The notes under the pieces are model-generated. The model searched no databases. It worked only from the letters and a program-made list of their open reading frames with translations, and was not told where the DNA came from. Positions 7,487 to 15,241 of a stretch of DNA of 32,499 nt are shown in pieces. This DNA comes from Desulfovibrionaceae bacterium UBA930. GTDB taxonomy: Bacteria > Desulfobacterota > Desulfovibrionia > Desulfovibrionales > Desulfovibrionaceae. The translations under genes and the position numbers were made by a program. The DNA is taken from positions 1-32,499 of the forward strand of contig DBDO01000041.1 in assembly GCA_002293605.1 (NCBI GenBank). The letters run 5' to 3'. Each line of letters opens with the position of its first letter. Positions within the stretch are counted from its first letter, which is position 1.

Positions 7487-8455
7487 ATGTCCGCCAATCC
7501 CTTTGAACAAGCCCCGCAGGGCGCGGCAAGCGCCTGCCGTTCCGCTTCTTCCTGTAAAAAAGCCGGAAGCGATGGCTCGGGCTGCGCCTCCTGCGCTCCG
7601 GCCCCGGGCGGGACCGATCCCTTTACTGCACAGGACGCTCAAATTCTTGCCACGCTCGGGCGTATCAAGCACATCCTGTTCGTTATGAGCGGCAAGGGCG
7701 GGGTGGGCAAAAGCTCTGTTACCGTCAATGTGGCGGCGGCTCTTGCGCAAAAAGGCTTCAAGGTGGGCATTATGGACGTGGACATGCACGGACCGAGCGT
7801 GCCGAATCTGCTTGGTCTGGGCTTCGGGCTGGAAATGGACGCAGCGGGAGAAAAACTTCTGCCTGCCGAATACCTGCCCAATCTTCATGTCGTTTCCATG
7901 GACTCTCTGCTAAAAGACAAAGATACCGCCATAGTGTGGCGAGGCCCCAAAAAAACCGCTGCCATCCGGCAGTTTCTGGCTGATGTTGCCTGGGGAGAAC
8001 TTGATTTTTTACTCATTGATTCCCCTCCGGGCACTGGGGATGAACATCTGGCCATATTGAAAACCATTCCAAAGGCCTTAAGTGTCATGGTCACAACCCC
8101 GCAGGAAATTTCTCTTGCCGATGTGCGTAAGGCCGTCAACTTTTTGCAAAATGCCCGGGGTGCCATTCTTGGCGTGGTGGAAAACATGAGCGGGTTGTCC
8201 TGCCCCAATTGCGGGCACGAGATTCCCCTGTTCAAAAAAGGGGGCGGCAAGGCCCTGGCCGAGCACTATGGCATTCCCTTTCTCGGGGCCGTTGTTCTGG
8301 ATCCCATCAATGTCGTTGCCGCTGATGCGGGCGCTCCGGTTGTGACCTTGCAAGAGGACTCCGCAGCCAAGCGCGACTTTCTGGCTCTGGCCGAAGCGAT
8401 TGCTCAGGCAGCGGAAAAGGATGCTGCCGTGCTTCTGCCCGCTCCCGCAGAGTAG
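7487..8455 (+). CDS. mrp: Mrp/NBP35-type Fe-S carrier P-loop ATPase
   Basis: A 322-residue member of the Mrp/ApbC/NBP35 group, which carries and transfers [4Fe-4S] clusters to target enzymes. It has the deviant Walker A SGKGGVGKSS (68-77), MDVDMHGPS (switch I region), LLIDSPPGTGDEH, and the conserved CPNC (Cys239, Cys242) that holds the bridging cluster at the dimer interface. The first 45 residues contain four extra cysteines (17, 23, 33, 36), reminiscent of the N-terminal cluster motif of eukaryotic Nbp35 but with different spacing. The start is ATG 7487 with AAGGAG 7 nt upstream. A GTG/ATG pair at 7436-7441 overlaps the pcm stop and lacks such a site. Fe-S work links it logically to nifUS. 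Confidence 0.94.
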   Translation: MSANPFEQAPQGAASACRSASSCKKAGSDGSGCASCAPAPGGTDPFTAQDAQILATLGRIKHILFVMSGKGGVGKSSVTVNVAAALAQKGFKVGIMDVDMHGPSVPNLLGLGFGLEMDAAGEKLLPAEYLPNLHVVSMDSLLKDKDTAIVWRGPKKTAAIRQFLADVAWGELDFLLIDSPPGTGDEHLAILKTIPKALSVMVTTPQEISLADVRKAVNFLQNARGAILGVVENMSGLSCPNCGHEIPLFKKGGGKALAEHYGIPFLGAVVLDPINVVAADAGAPVVTLQEDSAAKRDFLALAEAIAQAAEKDAAVLLPAPAE

Positions 8456-8474
8456 AGCGCCCGCTTTTTCCTGA

Positions 8475-8503
8475 TTGCGCAACAGCCGCGAGTATCGTAT
8501 TAT
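8475..8503 (+). promoter_or_regulatory. Sigma-70-like promoter for the pgsA-ftsB operon
   Basis: TTGCGC (8475-8480), a 17-bp spacer and TATTAT (8498-8503) lie about 60 bp before pgsA. The -10 sits inside an inverted repeat. Confidence 0.55.
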
Positions 8504-8516
8504 ATGATGCGATACT
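8491..8516. repeat. Inverted repeat around the -10 of the pgsA promoter
   Basis: AGTATCG (8491-8497) and CGATACT (8510-8516) are perfect inverted copies separated by 12 bp that contain the proposed -10. The position suits a repressor site or a 5'-end hairpin. It has no T-tract, so it is not a terminator for mrp. Confidence 0.4.
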
Positions 8517-8561
8517 GTAAAGTTTGTATCTGAACCACGCTTTTCGCTGAAACGGATTTTC

Positions 8562-9146
8562 ATGAAAATATTGAACCTGCCCAACCAGATTACCATAAGC
8601 CGCATTGCAATTGTGCCCGTGATCATCGGGCTCTTGATGCACCAGGGGCCGTGGGCCTGTTTTTTTGCAGGGCTGCTGTTCGCCGTGGCCGGATTTACCG
8701 ATTTGATAGATGGCTATCTGGCCCGCAGGGAAAACCAGATCACCAGCCTGGGGAAGTTTCTGGATCCGTTGGCGGACAAGCTGCTGATCAGCTCCATTTT
8801 GATCATGCTGGTCCAGAATGGCTGGGTTCCCGGCTGGGTGGCCATAGTCATCATCTGCCGGGACGTTATGGTGACCGGCCTTCGGGCCATCGCGGCGGAA
8901 GAGGGCGTTGTGATCGCCGCAGACCGGTACGGCAAGTTGAAAACGGTATTGCAGATTGTGGCTATTGAGCCGCTGATCCTTCATTACCCCCTGCTTGGCG
9001 TCCCCCTGCACGGCATCGGCATGTTTCTTCTTTACATTGCTCTGCTTCTCACGGTATTTTCAGGATGCAATTACTTCCTTAATTTTTACCGGGATTGGAA
9101 AAGGAAAGAAGGAGAAAAAAAGGACAGGGGAGGCAGCGGAACATGA
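8562..9146 (+). CDS. pgsA: CDP-diacylglycerol-glycerol-3-phosphate 3-phosphatidyltransferase
   Basis: This inner-membrane enzyme makes phosphatidylglycerol phosphate, the committed step to phosphatidylglycerol and cardiolipin. Its 194 residues fit PgsA. The CDP-alcohol phosphotransferase signature is complete: DLIDGYLAR with Asp47, Asp50, Gly51, Ala54 and Arg55, then Gly64, Asp68 and Asp72. NLPNQITISRI at the N-terminus and several hydrophobic segments also match the family. The C-terminus is highly basic (RDWKRKEGEKKD). The ATG at 8562 has only a weak ribosome site. It overlaps the next gene by 4 bp and heads a five-gene run. Confidence 0.94.
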   Translation: MKILNLPNQITISRIAIVPVIIGLLMHQGPWACFFAGLLFAVAGFTDLIDGYLARRENQITSLGKFLDPLADKLLISSILIMLVQNGWVPGWVAIVIICRDVMVTGLRAIAAEEGVVIAADRYGKLKTVLQIVAIEPLILHYPLLGVPLHGIGMFLLYIALLLTVFSGCNYFLNFYRDWKRKEGEKKDRGGSGT

Positions 9147-9412
9147 ACAGCGACTCTCGTACCTGCCGTCTGCGCAACTGCCTGATTACCATTCTTGAGC
9201 TGGAAGGCGCGCTGGAACAAACGCAATTAGGGGCGGCCCTGCAAAAGGAGTTTGTCGTACTTAAGGATGTGATGCTTCGTCTTGAAAAGCTCAGTATTGA
9301 CGAAAATGATGTTCAGCGCATTGAAATCGCGACAGGGCGTTTTCTTGAGGAACTCAAGGAAACTCTGGGAGGTCGCGTTTCTTCGGGGGCTGGCGCAAGG
9401 GTGTTGCAGTAG
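9143..9412 (+). CDS. Small conserved-looking protein of unknown function (89 aa)
   Basis: I do not recognise this family. The protein is soluble and predicted largely helical, with a Cys-containing N-terminus (MNSDSRTCRLRNCLITILEL) and charged amphipathic segments such as LKDVMLRLEKL. There is no signal peptide or membrane segment. I prefer the ATG at 9143, which overlaps the pgsA stop in an ATGA with AGGGGAGG-like sequence upstream; an earlier in-frame ATG at 9095 lies deep inside pgsA. FtsB follows after 3 bp. Tight packing between pgsA and ftsB is the main evidence that it is a real gene. Confidence 0.75.
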   Translation: MNSDSRTCRLRNCLITILELEGALEQTQLGAALQKEFVVLKDVMLRLEKLSIDENDVQRIEIATGRFLEELKETLGGRVSSGAGARVLQ

Positions 9413-9415
9413 CCT

Positions 9416-9742
9416 ATGCTTGCGCGCCGCCTTGCGCTTGCCGCATCATTGTTTCTGAACCTGGTGCTGGTCTACGCCCTTGTCTGGGGGGAGGGCGGCA
9501 TCATGGCCTATAAGGAACTCCGTTTGCGCTGCGAAGCCCTGGAGGATCGCATCAGGCGGACCGGGGAGGGCAATTTGGAGATCAGCAAGGAAATACGGCT
9601 GCTGCAATCTGACGAAAAATATATTGAGAAGACCATCCGCAACCGCTTGAACTTCGTCCGGAATAACGAAATACTTTATATTTTCCCCGGAGAAAGCGAT
9701 GGCGACCCTTCAGGAGTTTTGCCGAATGAAACAAAAAATTGA
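9416..9742 (+). CDS. ftsB: FtsB/DivIC-type cell-division (septum formation initiator) protein
   Basis: A short bitopic protein of 108 residues. An N-terminal membrane segment (about 6-25, LALAASLFLNLVLVYALVWG) is followed by a coiled coil (about 34-68) and the family's terminal block: SDEKYIEKTIRNRLNFVRNN, then EILYIFP. FtsB/DivIC proteins join FtsL and FtsQ in the divisome on the periplasmic side. It starts 3 bp after the preceding gene, and its 3' end overlaps the TPR gene by 44 bp. The FtsB/DivIC label is by architecture and motif. Confidence 0.85.
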   Translation: MLARRLALAASLFLNLVLVYALVWGEGGIMAYKELRLRCEALEDRIRRTGEGNLEISKEIRLLQSDEKYIEKTIRNRLNFVRNNEILYIFPGESDGDPSGVLPNETKN

Positions 9743-10604
9743 GTGGTACAGAGAGGTTCTGGAGCTTGAACCCGGCTCCAGGGTCTTTTTTCCGCTGGCA
9801 AAACTTCTGGCCTCTGACGGTCAGGCAGCCGAGGCTGTCAATACCTTGCACCAAGGCCTTTTGCGGCACCCGGATCATGTTGAAGCCCGCCTTTTGCTCG
9901 TTGAACTCCTGCACCTGCAAAACAATGAAGAAGGATTGCATAAAGAGATAGAAAGCCTCGGCGGTATATTTTCCCTGTACCCCGCCTTCTGGAAGGCCTG
10001 GAGCGAAATGCTCGCAGGCACCCCGGCCTTTCATGACGCAGCCCTGGCCATGCGCTTTTTTTCCGCGGCCCTGCAAGGAAAGGCCGTAAGCTGGGCTGCC
10101 ATTATCGAGCAGGGGCTTCAGTCCATGCTTGGCGAGGCAATCCCGCCCCTTTCCCCCACGGGTTTTGCTCCACATGCCAGGCCTCCTGCCGGGGAGCCCC
10201 TGAGCTTTACGAACTCTCCCGCAAGCGATACGGTGATCATAGAGGAAAAAGAGTCCCCTGGGGCTGCCTTTGAAAAAGAAGGGCTTGCTCACGATTCGGC
10301 TGAAGACGAAGATTCAGAAGAAGCTTTTTCCCTGCGCACCCGCTCCATGGCGGAAGTCCTGGCGGAACAGGGGGATATTTCCGGGGCTCTTGATATCTAC
10401 CATGAACTGGTGCAAAATGTCTCTGATGAAGAAAAAAACTCCCTTGAAGCAAGAATTGGAGAGCTTGAAACCCGCATGAAACTCTCAGCCGCTGTTGCGG
10501 ACAAAGCGGAAGATAAAGCGACCGCTTCAGGTAGCGGAGAAAGCAACCGTCTCGTCAGTTTGTTGGAATCCTTGGCTCAACGCCTGGAAGACAGGGCTCG
10601 CTGA
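9699..10604 (+). CDS. Tetratricopeptide-repeat protein
   Basis: A 301-residue protein without signal peptide or membrane segment. Residues about 12-85 form TPR-like helices (YREVLELEPGSRVFFPLAKL, AVNTLHQGLLRHPDHVEARL). A Pro/Ser/acidic linker (about 145-205) separates them from a second helical block (MAEVLAEQGDISGALDIYHE), a classic TPR hairpin, and a helical C-terminus. It looks like a cytoplasmic scaffold. The ATG at 9699 overlaps ftsB by 44 bp and has GGAG 6 nt upstream. The in-frame ATG at 9726 has a poorer site. Partners are unknown, but linkage to ftsB hints at a division or envelope role. Confidence 0.82.
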   Translation: MATLQEFCRMKQKIEWYREVLELEPGSRVFFPLAKLLASDGQAAEAVNTLHQGLLRHPDHVEARLLLVELLHLQNNEEGLHKEIESLGGIFSLYPAFWKAWSEMLAGTPAFHDAALAMRFFSAALQGKAVSWAAIIEQGLQSMLGEAIPPLSPTGFAPHARPPAGEPLSFTNSPASDTVIIEEKESPGAAFEKEGLAHDSAEDEDSEEAFSLRTRSMAEVLAEQGDISGALDIYHELVQNVSDEEKNSLEARIGELETRMKLSAAVADKAEDKATASGSGESNRLVSLLESLAQRLEDRAR

Positions 10605-10638
10605 AATATTCACTTTTACTTGTTGCAGGAGCAATCCC

Positions 10639-11643
10639 GTGCACCGTTCTTTTTTTATTGCGCTTGCCGCTGTAGCCCTTGTATGCAGCGCCTGCGGCCA
10701 GAGTCAGATGGTCAAAGATTCCTGGAAGTTTACCAAGCGGCAGTATTCCAACTATCTGAACACGCCCGCAGAGCTTGACATGGACGATCAAGGCAGTTGC
10801 GAAGCTTACGAACTTGCCCTTGGCGAGGCAGTGCACACGATCGATACCGAATTGCAGCGCCTTGTCAGAGCCATGGAAAACAGCGATCACAACCCGGATC
10901 AGGCTTGGGTCATGAGTATGGTAGGGCGTTTTCCCTGGCTTTCCGGGGTTGCCCTGGTGGATAAGAACGGGGCCCTGGTCGCGCAGTATCCCGAACATTT
11001 TGCCAAGGTCTTTGATGTGACCCCGCTGCTTGAGCCCGACCCCAAGCAGCGTCCCGGCGATCTGCGCGCTTACGCCCAGATAACGGACGCCGGTCCGGAA
11101 GTGTACATCGCAAACCCGGTGTACGGTGCCGGGGCGGAAAGCTTGCGCGGTCTCATCGTCTGCCATTTCGATCCCCGCATGCTGGCCACCATGACCCATG
11201 ACCCCGGCGCTTTTGCCCTGGCCTCTCCTGCCGGGCTGCTCTGGCCGGGGCGCTATGGCGCAGGCTCGATCCTTGCGACCCAGGACTGGGCGGAAAGCTT
11301 GCGTAAAAAATCTTACGGAACCATAGGGGACAGCAATAGCGGTTTTTTCTGGACAACCCGCTATATTGGCAATTTTCCCATTGTATACGCCTTGTCCCTT
11401 AACGCCGTACCCAGTTCCCTTGCTGCGGAGGGCGCGCCTGTTGTTGAAAAAAGCGCGTTGCGCGCAGCAGAGCAAGAGAGCAGCGCGGACAAAGCACCGG
11501 GCGCACAGGCTCCTGCAATCCGGCAAGAAGCTGGCGCACTGGAACAGGCAGGAGGACGGACGGGCGCGATACCTGAAGCGGATCTCGCACCAAGGCCTGA
11601 AACTCCTGCGCCGGAAGCCCCGCCCCGCACCGAGCCGCAATAG
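10639..11643 (+). CDS. Putative lipoprotein, possibly Cache/PAS-like, unknown function
   Basis: The GTG at 10639 has AGGAG 7 nt upstream and gives 334 residues opening with a signal peptide (VHRSFFIALAAVALVCSACG). The probable lipidation Cys18 follows SA; the lipobox is imperfect at -3. Residues about 50-230 alternate helix and strand. The segment WLSGVALVDKNGALVAQYP, with a later LRGLIVCHFDP, resembles extracytoplasmic Cache sensor folds, which is an inference. The last 90 residues are a low-complexity Ala/Glu/Pro tail. A longer frame from 10495 exists but overlaps the TPR gene and lacks a signal. It probably ends the pgsA operon. Confidence 0.75.
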   Translation: MHRSFFIALAAVALVCSACGQSQMVKDSWKFTKRQYSNYLNTPAELDMDDQGSCEAYELALGEAVHTIDTELQRLVRAMENSDHNPDQAWVMSMVGRFPWLSGVALVDKNGALVAQYPEHFAKVFDVTPLLEPDPKQRPGDLRAYAQITDAGPEVYIANPVYGAGAESLRGLIVCHFDPRMLATMTHDPGAFALASPAGLLWPGRYGAGSILATQDWAESLRKKSYGTIGDSNSGFFWTTRYIGNFPIVYALSLNAVPSSLAAEGAPVVEKSALRAAEQESSADKAPGAQAPAIRQEAGALEQAGGRTGAIPEADLAPRPETPAPEAPPRTEPQ

Positions 11644-11679
11644 CAGCGTTGATAGAGGCCTAGTTCGTTGTTTTTCCCG

Positions 11680-11713
11680 CCAGGGGTTGAAATCCCCTGG
11701 ACCCGCTCTTTTT
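11680..11713 (+). terminator. Hairpin with nearby T-tract after the lipoprotein gene
   Basis: CCAGGGG (11680-11686) and CCCCTGG (11694-11700) form a perfect 7-bp stem with a 7-nt loop. A CTCTTTTT run follows about 6 nt later. It may terminate the pgsA transcript. The same core, a GG-rich stem with an AAAT loop then ACCC, recurs at 22068-22097. Confidence 0.4.
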
Positions 11714-11730
11714 ACCCCGCGAGGTCGCCC

Positions 11731-12768
11731 ATGTCGTCAGCATCCGCAGCGCCCGCCTACCAGGGGCGGCAGATTACAGTCACGGAACATCTGCTCCTGC
11801 ACCAGAAGCAGTCTCCCGCAGCCACCGGCATATTCACCCGTCTTTTATACGATCTTATTCTCGCAGCAAAACTTATCGCCAGAAGCGTAAACAAGGCTGG
11901 TTTGCTGGATGTGCTCGGCGGGACAGGCGAAGTGAACGTGCAGGGAGAAAACGTTCAAAAGCTTGATGAATACGCCAACAGAATCCTCATTCACCGTATG
12001 CAGCGCAGCGGAGCCCTTTGCTGCATGGCTTCGGAGGAGAATGCGGATATAATCCCCATTCCCGAGCGTTTCAGCAAGGGTGATTATATCCTGATTTTCG
12101 ACCCCCTGGACGGTTCGTCCAATATCGATGTAAACATCAACGTAGGCACTATTTTTTCGATTCTGCGGCGCAACTCTCCGGCAGAGCAGGATGTTGTGGC
12201 AGACGATGTGCTCCAGCCAGGGTACAAACAGGTTGCAGCAGGCTATGTGCTGTACGGCCCCTCCACCATGCTTGTGTATACCACAGGACAGGGGGTACAT
12301 GCCTTCACCCTTGACCCGAGTGTGGGCGAATTCCTGCTCTCGCACGCGGATTTGCGTATCCCGGAACAGGGGAAAATCTATTCGGTGAACGAGGGCAACA
12401 CGAGCTTCTGGGATGAGGCCACGGCCCTGACCGTTGCCAACTTTAAAGGCAAGGCCAACCCCAGGGGAAAGCCCTACACGCACAGGTATGTGGGCTCTCT
12501 GGTCGCTGACTTTCACCGGACCCTTTTTTACGGCGGTATTTTTATGTATCCGCTGGATTATAAAAATCCCGAGCATCCCAAGGGCAAACTACGCCTGATG
12601 TGCGAAGCCGCGCCCATGGCCTTTCTGGCCGAGCAGGCGGGCGGACTGGCCACGGACGGCACGCGGCGCATTCTGGATATCGTGCCGGAAAGTCTGCATG
12701 TCCGCGTGCCTCTTTATATAGGATCGCGCAAGGACGTGGAGCATGTCATGGGCCGCTTGCGGCAGTAG
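11731..12768 (+). CDS. fbp: Class I fructose-1,6-bisphosphatase
   Basis: This gluconeogenic enzyme hydrolyses fructose-1,6-bisphosphate to fructose-6-phosphate with Mg2+. Its 345 residues match class I length. The metal/substrate site motifs are present: SEEN (101-104), FDPLDGSSNID (123-133) and the C-terminal GKLRLMCEAAPMAFLAEQAG with the metal-binding Glu. GYVLYGPSTMLVYTTG and RYVGSLVADFHR also match. I chose ATG 11731 with GAGG about 8 nt upstream, since residues from an upstream in-frame ATG (11668) would be encoded by the hairpin region. It stands between two operons and may be monocistronic or co-transcribed with tsaD, 58 bp downstream. Confidence 0.95.
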   Translation: MSSASAAPAYQGRQITVTEHLLLHQKQSPAATGIFTRLLYDLILAAKLIARSVNKAGLLDVLGGTGEVNVQGENVQKLDEYANRILIHRMQRSGALCCMASEENADIIPIPERFSKGDYILIFDPLDGSSNIDVNINVGTIFSILRRNSPAEQDVVADDVLQPGYKQVAAGYVLYGPSTMLVYTTGQGVHAFTLDPSVGEFLLSHADLRIPEQGKIYSVNEGNTSFWDEATALTVANFKGKANPRGKPYTHRYVGSLVADFHRTLFYGGIFMYPLDYKNPEHPKGKLRLMCEAAPMAFLAEQAGGLATDGTRRILDIVPESLHVRVPLYIGSRKDVEHVMGRLRQ

Positions 12769-12826
12769 TGCATGCGATGCTTTCCTTTTACATGGTCTCA
12801 TTACTTACGGAATATATGTTTATTAC

Positions 12827-13918
12827 ATGTTGTGCCTTGGTATAGAAAGCTCATGCGATGATACTGCTCTTGCCCTTGTTGACAAGGGCAGACTCATCGC
12901 CCGAATCGATGCGAGCCAGGCCGATATGCATGCGCTTTTCGGGGGGGTCGTTCCGGAAATGGCCTCTCGCGAACATGCCCGGCTTATCGGCCCTTTGTGT
13001 GACGCCCTGTTTATGCAGGCAAAGACAGTGCCGGAAGCTGTCAATGTAGTTGCCGTGTCCCGCGGGCCGGGGCTTTTGGGAAGCCTGCTGGTGGGAGTTG
13101 CCTTTGCCAAGGCTTTTGCCTTGGGTACGGGCGCGCATTTTCTGGGTGTCAATCACCTGCATGCCCATATTTTCGCAGCAGGGCTGGAGCAGGAGCTGAC
13201 TTTTCCCGCCCTGGCCCTGCTTGTTTCCGGAGGGCATACGCACCTGTACCGGGTTACGGGGCCTGACGCGCTGGAGCCTCTTGGCAAAACCCTGGATGAT
13301 GCAGCCGGAGAAGCCTTTGACAAGGCCGGAAAAATGCTCGGCCTGCCGTATCCCGCAGGCCGACATATCGATATGCTGGCCAATGAAGGCAGTCCCTCCC
13401 CCCGGCTTTTTCCCCGGCCCTATTGTGATAACGAGACGCTCGACTTCAGCTTCAGCGGTCTGAAAACTGCAATGGCGACCTATCTTGCGGCCCACACGCT
13501 CCCAGGTCGCAGTTGGGATGTACGGAGCGGAGAGCTGTTGCTGCCTGAAGGAGAAGCCCGCGCGGCCCTGGCTGATCTTTGTGCCTCCTACCGGCTTGCG
13601 CTTGTTGAAACCTTGCTGTGTAAAGTGCGCAAGGCTCTGGCCCGCCAGGAAAGAGGGGGCTTCAGATCGCTCATCCTCGCAGGGGGAGTGGCCGCCAATT
13701 CACTGCTGCGAAAAACAATGGCGCATGCAGCGGAAGAAGCCGGGCTGCGCTTTACAGCCCCTTCCTTTTCCCTTTGCACGGATAATGGTGCCATGACAGC
13801 CTATCTCGGCTGGCTTCTGGCATCTTCCGGATACCGGCATGCGCTTGACATGGAAGCGGTGCCCCGGGGCAGACGCATTCCTGACGATATGTTTTGCAAA
13901 GCGTCCCATGGATGGTAA
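12827..13918 (+). CDS. tsaD: tRNA N6-adenosine threonylcarbamoyltransferase TsaD
   Basis: TsaD transfers the threonylcarbamoyl group to A37 of ANN-decoding tRNAs, working with TsaB, TsaE and TsaC, none of which is encoded here. The 363 residues show the family pattern: LGIESSCDDT at the start, SREHARL, metal-binding His110 and His114 in NHLHAH, LVSGGHTHL, DDAAGEAFDKAGKMLGLPYP, and the late CTDNGAM motif with the metal Asp. The ATG at 12827 fits the family N-terminus exactly. No real ribosome site precedes it (ACGGAA is distant), which is unusual here. Longer in-frame starts reach back into fbp and have no family resemblance. Confidence 0.95.
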   Translation: MLCLGIESSCDDTALALVDKGRLIARIDASQADMHALFGGVVPEMASREHARLIGPLCDALFMQAKTVPEAVNVVAVSRGPGLLGSLLVGVAFAKAFALGTGAHFLGVNHLHAHIFAAGLEQELTFPALALLVSGGHTHLYRVTGPDALEPLGKTLDDAAGEAFDKAGKMLGLPYPAGRHIDMLANEGSPSPRLFPRPYCDNETLDFSFSGLKTAMATYLAAHTLPGRSWDVRSGELLLPEGEARAALADLCASYRLALVETLLCKVRKALARQERGGFRSLILAGGVAANSLLRKTMAHAAEEAGLRFTAPSFSLCTDNGAMTAYLGWLLASSGYRHALDMEAVPRGRRIPDDMFCKASHGW

Positions 13919-13924
13919 AGAAGC

Positions 13925-13953
13925 TTGACAGCGCCTCGGGCGCACACTATTTT
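13925..13953 (+). promoter_or_regulatory. Sigma-70-like promoter for trxA-trxB
   Basis: TTGACA (13925-13930), a 17-bp spacer and TATTTT (13948-13953) form one of the best promoter matches in the window, 38 bp before trxA and just after the tsaD stop. Confidence 0.68.
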
Positions 13954-13991
13954 CATTGAAAAATATGGCGGCGAATATAAGGAGATTTTTT

Positions 13992-14315
13992 ATGGCCAAT
14001 GCGGTGACTGACGGTGATTTTGACTCCCTTGTTTTGCGTTCCTCCATTCCGGTGCTTGTGGATTTCTGGGCGCCCTGGTGCGGTCCGTGCCGTGCGCTCG
14101 GTCCTGTTATCGATGAACTGAGCGGGGAATACGAAGGTAAAGTCTCCATAGTCAAAATGAATGTCGATGAAAACCCCTCCACGCCTGGTAAATACGCCAT
14201 TCGGGCGATTCCCACGATGATCCTGTTCAAAAACGGGCAGGTTGTGGAGCAGATGACAGGCGCACTTTCCAAAGGCAGTCTCAAAGACATTCTGGACAAG
14301 AAGGCTCTTGCGTAA
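13992..14315 (+). CDS. trxA: Thioredoxin
   Basis: A classic thioredoxin of 107 residues, a cytoplasmic dithiol reductant. The active site is FWAPWCGPCRALGPV with Cys30 and Cys33. The conserved cis-Pro segment IRAIPTMILFKNG and the MNVDENP stretch are intact. AAGGAG is 7 nt before the ATG. A longer frame from 13956 overlaps the promoter and is rejected. The stop TAA shares one base with the trxB ATG, so reductase and substrate are translationally coupled. Confidence 0.96.
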   Translation: MANAVTDGDFDSLVLRSSIPVLVDFWAPWCGPCRALGPVIDELSGEYEGKVSIVKMNVDENPSTPGKYAIRAIPTMILFKNGQVVEQMTGALSKGSLKDILDKKALA

Positions 14316-15241
14316 TGAAGCACTATGATGCGCTGGTTATAGGGGCAGGTCCTGCCGGGGTCGCCGCCGCCTTGTATCTCGCACGCTTTGGCATGCGCCT
14401 TGCCATGGCGGAAAAGCTGGCTCCGGGCGGCCTGCTTCTGCAAACCTTTGAAATTGAAAACTACCCTGGCTTTCCTCAGGGAGTGAAGGGCTACGAACTG
14501 GCGGACTCCCTGGCCGCACATCTTGAGCCGTATGACAATATCACGCGCATTCATGACGAAATTACCGAATTTATAGTAGAAGGGGACAGCAAACGCCTTC
14601 TTGCGGGCGGGGAATGGATTTCCGCCTCTGCGGTGATTATCGCCTCAGGCGTGCAGTACCGTAAGTTGGGTTTGCCCAATGAGGAAAAACTGCTGGGCAG
14701 GGGGATTTCACATTGCGCTCTTTGCGATGGCAATTTTTTTAAAGATCAGCCTGTTGCCGTTGTGGGCGGGGGGAATTCCGCAGTGGAGGAAACGCTGCAT
14801 CTGGCGAAAATAGTCTCCCATGTGCACCTGATTCACCGGCGGGACGAATTTCGCGCCGCTCCGCTCTATCTTTCACGGCTCAAGGCTCTGCCCAACGTGA
14901 GCTTGCGGAGCAGCACGGTTATTACAAGCCTGCACGGTGAGCAGCAGCTTGAAGGTCTTACACTTAAAGATCTTCACAAGGGTACGGAAGAATTTCTTTC
15001 CCTGAACGGATTATTTATTTTCGTTGGCTTTGAGCCCGCAGCCCCCGTGTTACCGCCGGATTTAAAGCGGGATCGGGGCGGCTTTATTGAAACCGATACG
15101 GAAATGCGTACAAATTTGCCCGGCGTCTTTGCAGCCGGAGATATTCGCTCCAAGCTGTGCCGTCAGGTCGTCACGGCCGTTGGAGATGGAGCCACCGCAG
15201 CGAACTCTGCGTATACCTATCTGGAACAACAGCATGGCTAA
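14315..15241 (+). CDS. trxB: Thioredoxin reductase
   Basis: An NADPH-dependent flavoprotein of 308 residues that reduces the adjacent TrxA. It has the FAD motif GAGPAG (10-15), the redox pair Cys134-Ala-Leu-Cys137 (CALC instead of the common CATC), the NADPH motif GGGNSAVEE (151-159), and HRRDEFR (174-180) expected for NADPH rather than NADH. GVFAAGDIR near the C-terminus closes the FAD site. It overlaps trxA by 1 bp and bamD by 8 bp, putting redox and envelope-assembly genes on one transcript. Confidence 0.95.
   Translation: MKHYDALVIGAGPAGVAAALYLARFGMRLAMAEKLAPGGLLLQTFEIENYPGFPQGVKGYELADSLAAHLEPYDNITRIHDEITEFIVEGDSKRLLAGGEWISASAVIIASGVQYRKLGLPNEEKLLGRGISHCALCDGNFFKDQPVAVVGGGNSAVEETLHLAKIVSHVHLIHRRDEFRAAPLYLSRLKALPNVSLRSSTVITSLHGEQQLEGLTLKDLHKGTEEFLSLNGLFIFVGFEPAAPVLPPDLKRDRGGFIETDTEMRTNLPGVFAAGDIRSKLCRQVVTAVGDGATAANSAYTYLEQQHG

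Noticed and set aside
6684..7529. Antisense frame over pcm
   Set aside because: Pcm is complete with its SAM motifs; the reverse frame has no domain or ribosome site.
10555..11640. 361-codon antisense frame over the lipoprotein gene
   Set aside because: The plus-strand gene has a ribosome site, signal peptide and sensible context; the antisense frame has none of these.
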